A stretch of 20,032 bases of DNA, taken from contig CAXNAD020000422.1 in assembly GCA_964200185.2 (NCBI GenBank), positions 1 to 20,032 of the forward strand. The letters are read 5' to 3'. Of this stretch, positions 19,060 through 20,032 are shown in pieces. Made by a program: the position numbers and the translations under genes. The notes below the pieces were generated by a model. The model ran no database searches. It worked only from the letters and a program-made list of their open reading frames with translations, and was not told the DNA's origin. The first letter of the stretch is position 1, and every line of letters begins with the position of its first letter. This stretch comes from Choristocarpus tenellus KU-1152. Its lineage: Eukaryota > Phaeophyceae.

Positions 19060-19506
19060 TGTAGGGGTTTCAAGAGGAACCGGTGGAATATCATCTCACT
19101 CCATCTCACTCCGTGTCACTGACTTGGACAGACCTGCCCAGTCTACCAACTCGTCTCCTAATGTCGTAGATACGAGTGAGAGATTGTATCGCTTGACTTT
19201 GATGGCTGCGAGACCCTTGAGCAGCGCCAAGACCACTTGGCCGTCCTGCAGGTGGAGGGGATGTCTGACATCGCTCACTTTGCGTAAGCTATCCTCTGTC
19301 CAAGAACATCCAATCTTGGCAGCCTCGTACATATTGTCACGGATTCTCACGGAGTCCCATTGGTGCCCCTTGTTTACACATGCAATTTCCTGAAGTCAGG
19401 CAAGAAGCATCTCCTCCGTAGCGTCTCTCCACTTGTGTTTGGGGTTCCAGGCAAGAATTTGTTTCGTTCCATCGTGTACGGTCTTGCCTAGACTGAGCAT
19501 CACACC
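19060..19506 (-). pseudogene. Element C gag-like region
   Basis: One minus-strand frame runs from about 19506 to the protease-like part with only two stops, both TGA (at about 19393-19395 and 19093-19095). The peptide is hydrophilic with helical-looking stretches: ILAWNPKHKWRDATEEMLLA before the first stop, then QWDSVRIRDNMYEAAKIG and VLALLKGLAAIKVKRYNLSL. The position upstream of the protease fits Gag, but I see no CCHC knuckle or major homology region, so the name rests on position. Continuity over about 150 codons shows the frame was under selection until fairly recently. Confidence 0.5.
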
Positions 19507-19579
19507 CACATGACGCCTTTATTCTACTAGATGCGCACGCTCTCTTCGTTCGCGTGTCTCGCTGTCAGGAAGAAACTTG

Positions 19580-19771
19580 CGAGTATATATAGGATGGTAG
19601 TCTGTAGGTTAGGAGTCATGGGTTCAAGTCTCGACGGACTCGATCGTTTGCCACAAAATGACTGACGCAGAACGACTGACATAGAACGACTGATAAAGTG
19701 CGACTGACACAGATATGTTATGACGTGTCATCTGCGTGCGAAGTAGGTAAAAAGGCAGAGCAACCCCCTTC
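19580..19771 (+). mobile_element. SINE-like unit, copy 1
   Basis: A tRNA-related head is suggested by TGGTAGTCTGTAGG (box A-like, about 19595) and GGGTTCAAGTCTC (19620-19632), close to the box B consensus GGTTCRANTCC. CGAGT (19580-19584) and ACTCG (19638-19642) could pair as an acceptor-like stem. A 14-bp repeat and a core (AGTGCGACTGACACAGA... TGACGTGTC...AGGCAGAGCA, then CCCCC) follow. Copy 2 shares this core. There is no 3' poly-A and no target-site duplication. Pol III-transcribed SINEs have this layout, but a plain tandem repeat is possible. Confidence 0.55.
19658..19713 (+). repeat. Four 14-bp repeats inside SINE-like copy 1
   Basis: Four successive units of 14 bases share the CGACTGA-x-A-x-AGA pattern: ATGACTGACGCAGA, ACGACTGACATAGA, ACGACTGATAAAGT and GCGACTGACACAGA. 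Copy 2 has only the last unit, so the array expanded in copy 1 or contracted in copy 2. Confidence 0.85.
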
Positions 19772-19839
19772 GAGAGATGGTGCTCCATTAATAAATTCTT
19801 ACGTGTTTGATAACCAGTAGCATGTAATAACAATGTTGA

Positions 19840-20032
19840 CTGTGCGGCTTAATTGTCAATGACTCGTTTTCGTACGCTTAGAGTAATAGGGTCGAATCCA
19901 GACGGGTTGATTTCTTATTGCTTAATTGAAGTGGCAAACACAGGAGAAGTGAGGTAGTGCGACTAACACAGACACTTTCTGACGTGTCTGCTGACGTACA
20001 CAATGGACAACGAGGCAAAGCACCCCCCACCT
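19840..20032 (+). mobile_element. SINE-like unit, copy 2, cut by the window edge
   Basis: GCGGCTTAATTGTC (about 19843-19857) is box A-like and AGGGTCGAATCC (19888-19899) is box B-like. The core (19956-20024) starts AGTGCGACTAACACAGACAC and ends with AGGCAAAGCACCCCCC. It matches copy 1 at about 75-80%, at a distance of about 260-269 bp for both the box B and the core. The region after the core is outside the window, so the 3' end is unknown. Confidence 0.55.

Larger units (their letters stand above)
15239..19506 (-). mobile_element. Element C: near-complete Ty3/gypsy-like element of a distinct lineage
   Basis: Reading the minus strand from 19506 downward gives a gag-like region, a protease-like region, reverse transcriptase, RNase H, a spacer, integrase with zinc-finger remnant, and a post-integrase module. 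This is the normal Ty3/gypsy order. The RT-RNase H signatures (W-V-D-D, W-C-G-K-x-x-S-G, F-L-Q-A-V-N-W-L-R, P-L-G-F-L-S-x-F-F-R-G-S-Q-L-R) and integrase signature (C-M-D-P-K-x-G...G-E-V-L-H) differ from elements A and B. From memory they are closest to Ty3/gypsy elements common in oomycetes and other protists. Many stops and frameshifts are present. A hairpin tandem repeat (16674-17141) interrupts it. No LTRs were found. Confidence 0.85.

Noticed and set aside
19046-19393. A 115-codon plus-strand gene
   Set aside because: It is the opposite-strand shadow of the element C gag-like/protease region, which has better composition and continues into pol.
19580-19655. A tRNA gene ending in CCA near 19655
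   Set aside because: Box B is good, but the distance from it to TTGCCA is about ten bases too long, the T stem does not pair properly and no cloverleaf can be drawn. Kept only as a tRNA-related SINE head.
15239-20032. Long terminal repeats flanking element C
   Set aside because: I compared the flanks by eye in the expected direct orientation and saw no match; the SINE-like unit on the right has no copy on the left within the window.

Overview
The window looks like intergenic or accessory DNA from a eukaryotic, probably invertebrate animal, genome. It has no operons, ribosome binding sites or long intact reading frames. It is dominated by decayed retroelements of the Ty3/gypsy (Metaviridae-like) type and by short tandem, inverted and fold-back repeats. 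One locus has phase-matched splice signals. The organism cannot be fixed from the sequence alone. Marine invertebrate is a guess based on the mix of element types.

Layout: (1) 1-214 is a perfect 87-bp tandem repeat cut by the window edge. 215-3159 has no recognisable gene, apart from a 75-bp in-frame duplication near 2033-2180. (2) 3160-3329 is a MITE-like fold-back, directly followed by element A (plus strand, about 3357-5580): retropepsin remnant, linker, reverse transcriptase and start of RNase H, with no integrase. (3) 5581-7620 holds no gene, but a degenerate repeat of about 176 bp lies at 6944-7242. (4) Element B (minus strand, about 9470-7620) is a second Ty3/gypsy copy. An internal deletion joins the reverse transcriptase palm directly to the integrase core. 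(5) 9726-11601 (minus) is a candidate spliced gene or pseudogene: four short exons in matching phase, then a frameshifted acidic, repeat-rich 3' part. (6) 11602-15240 is mostly unexplained. It contains a direct repeat (period 191 bp) and an old inverted repeat with arms of about 170 bp. (7) Element C (minus, about 19506-15240) is the most complete element: gag-like region, protease-like region, reverse transcriptase, RNase H, integrase and a post-integrase domain, in the normal Ty3 order. Its motifs differ from those of A and B. A 271-bp tandem repeat with a 36-bp hairpin in each copy (16674-17141) sits between its RNase H and integrase. (8) 19580-20032 carries two tandem copies of a SINE-like unit with box A/B-like sequences and a shared core.

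No gene here can be called functional. All three retroelements carry stops and frameshifts, and several catalytic residues are substituted. The most noteworthy items are the hairpin tandem repeat inside element C, the SINE-like pair beside it, the separate lineage of element C, and the phase-consistent spliced locus at 10700-11601.
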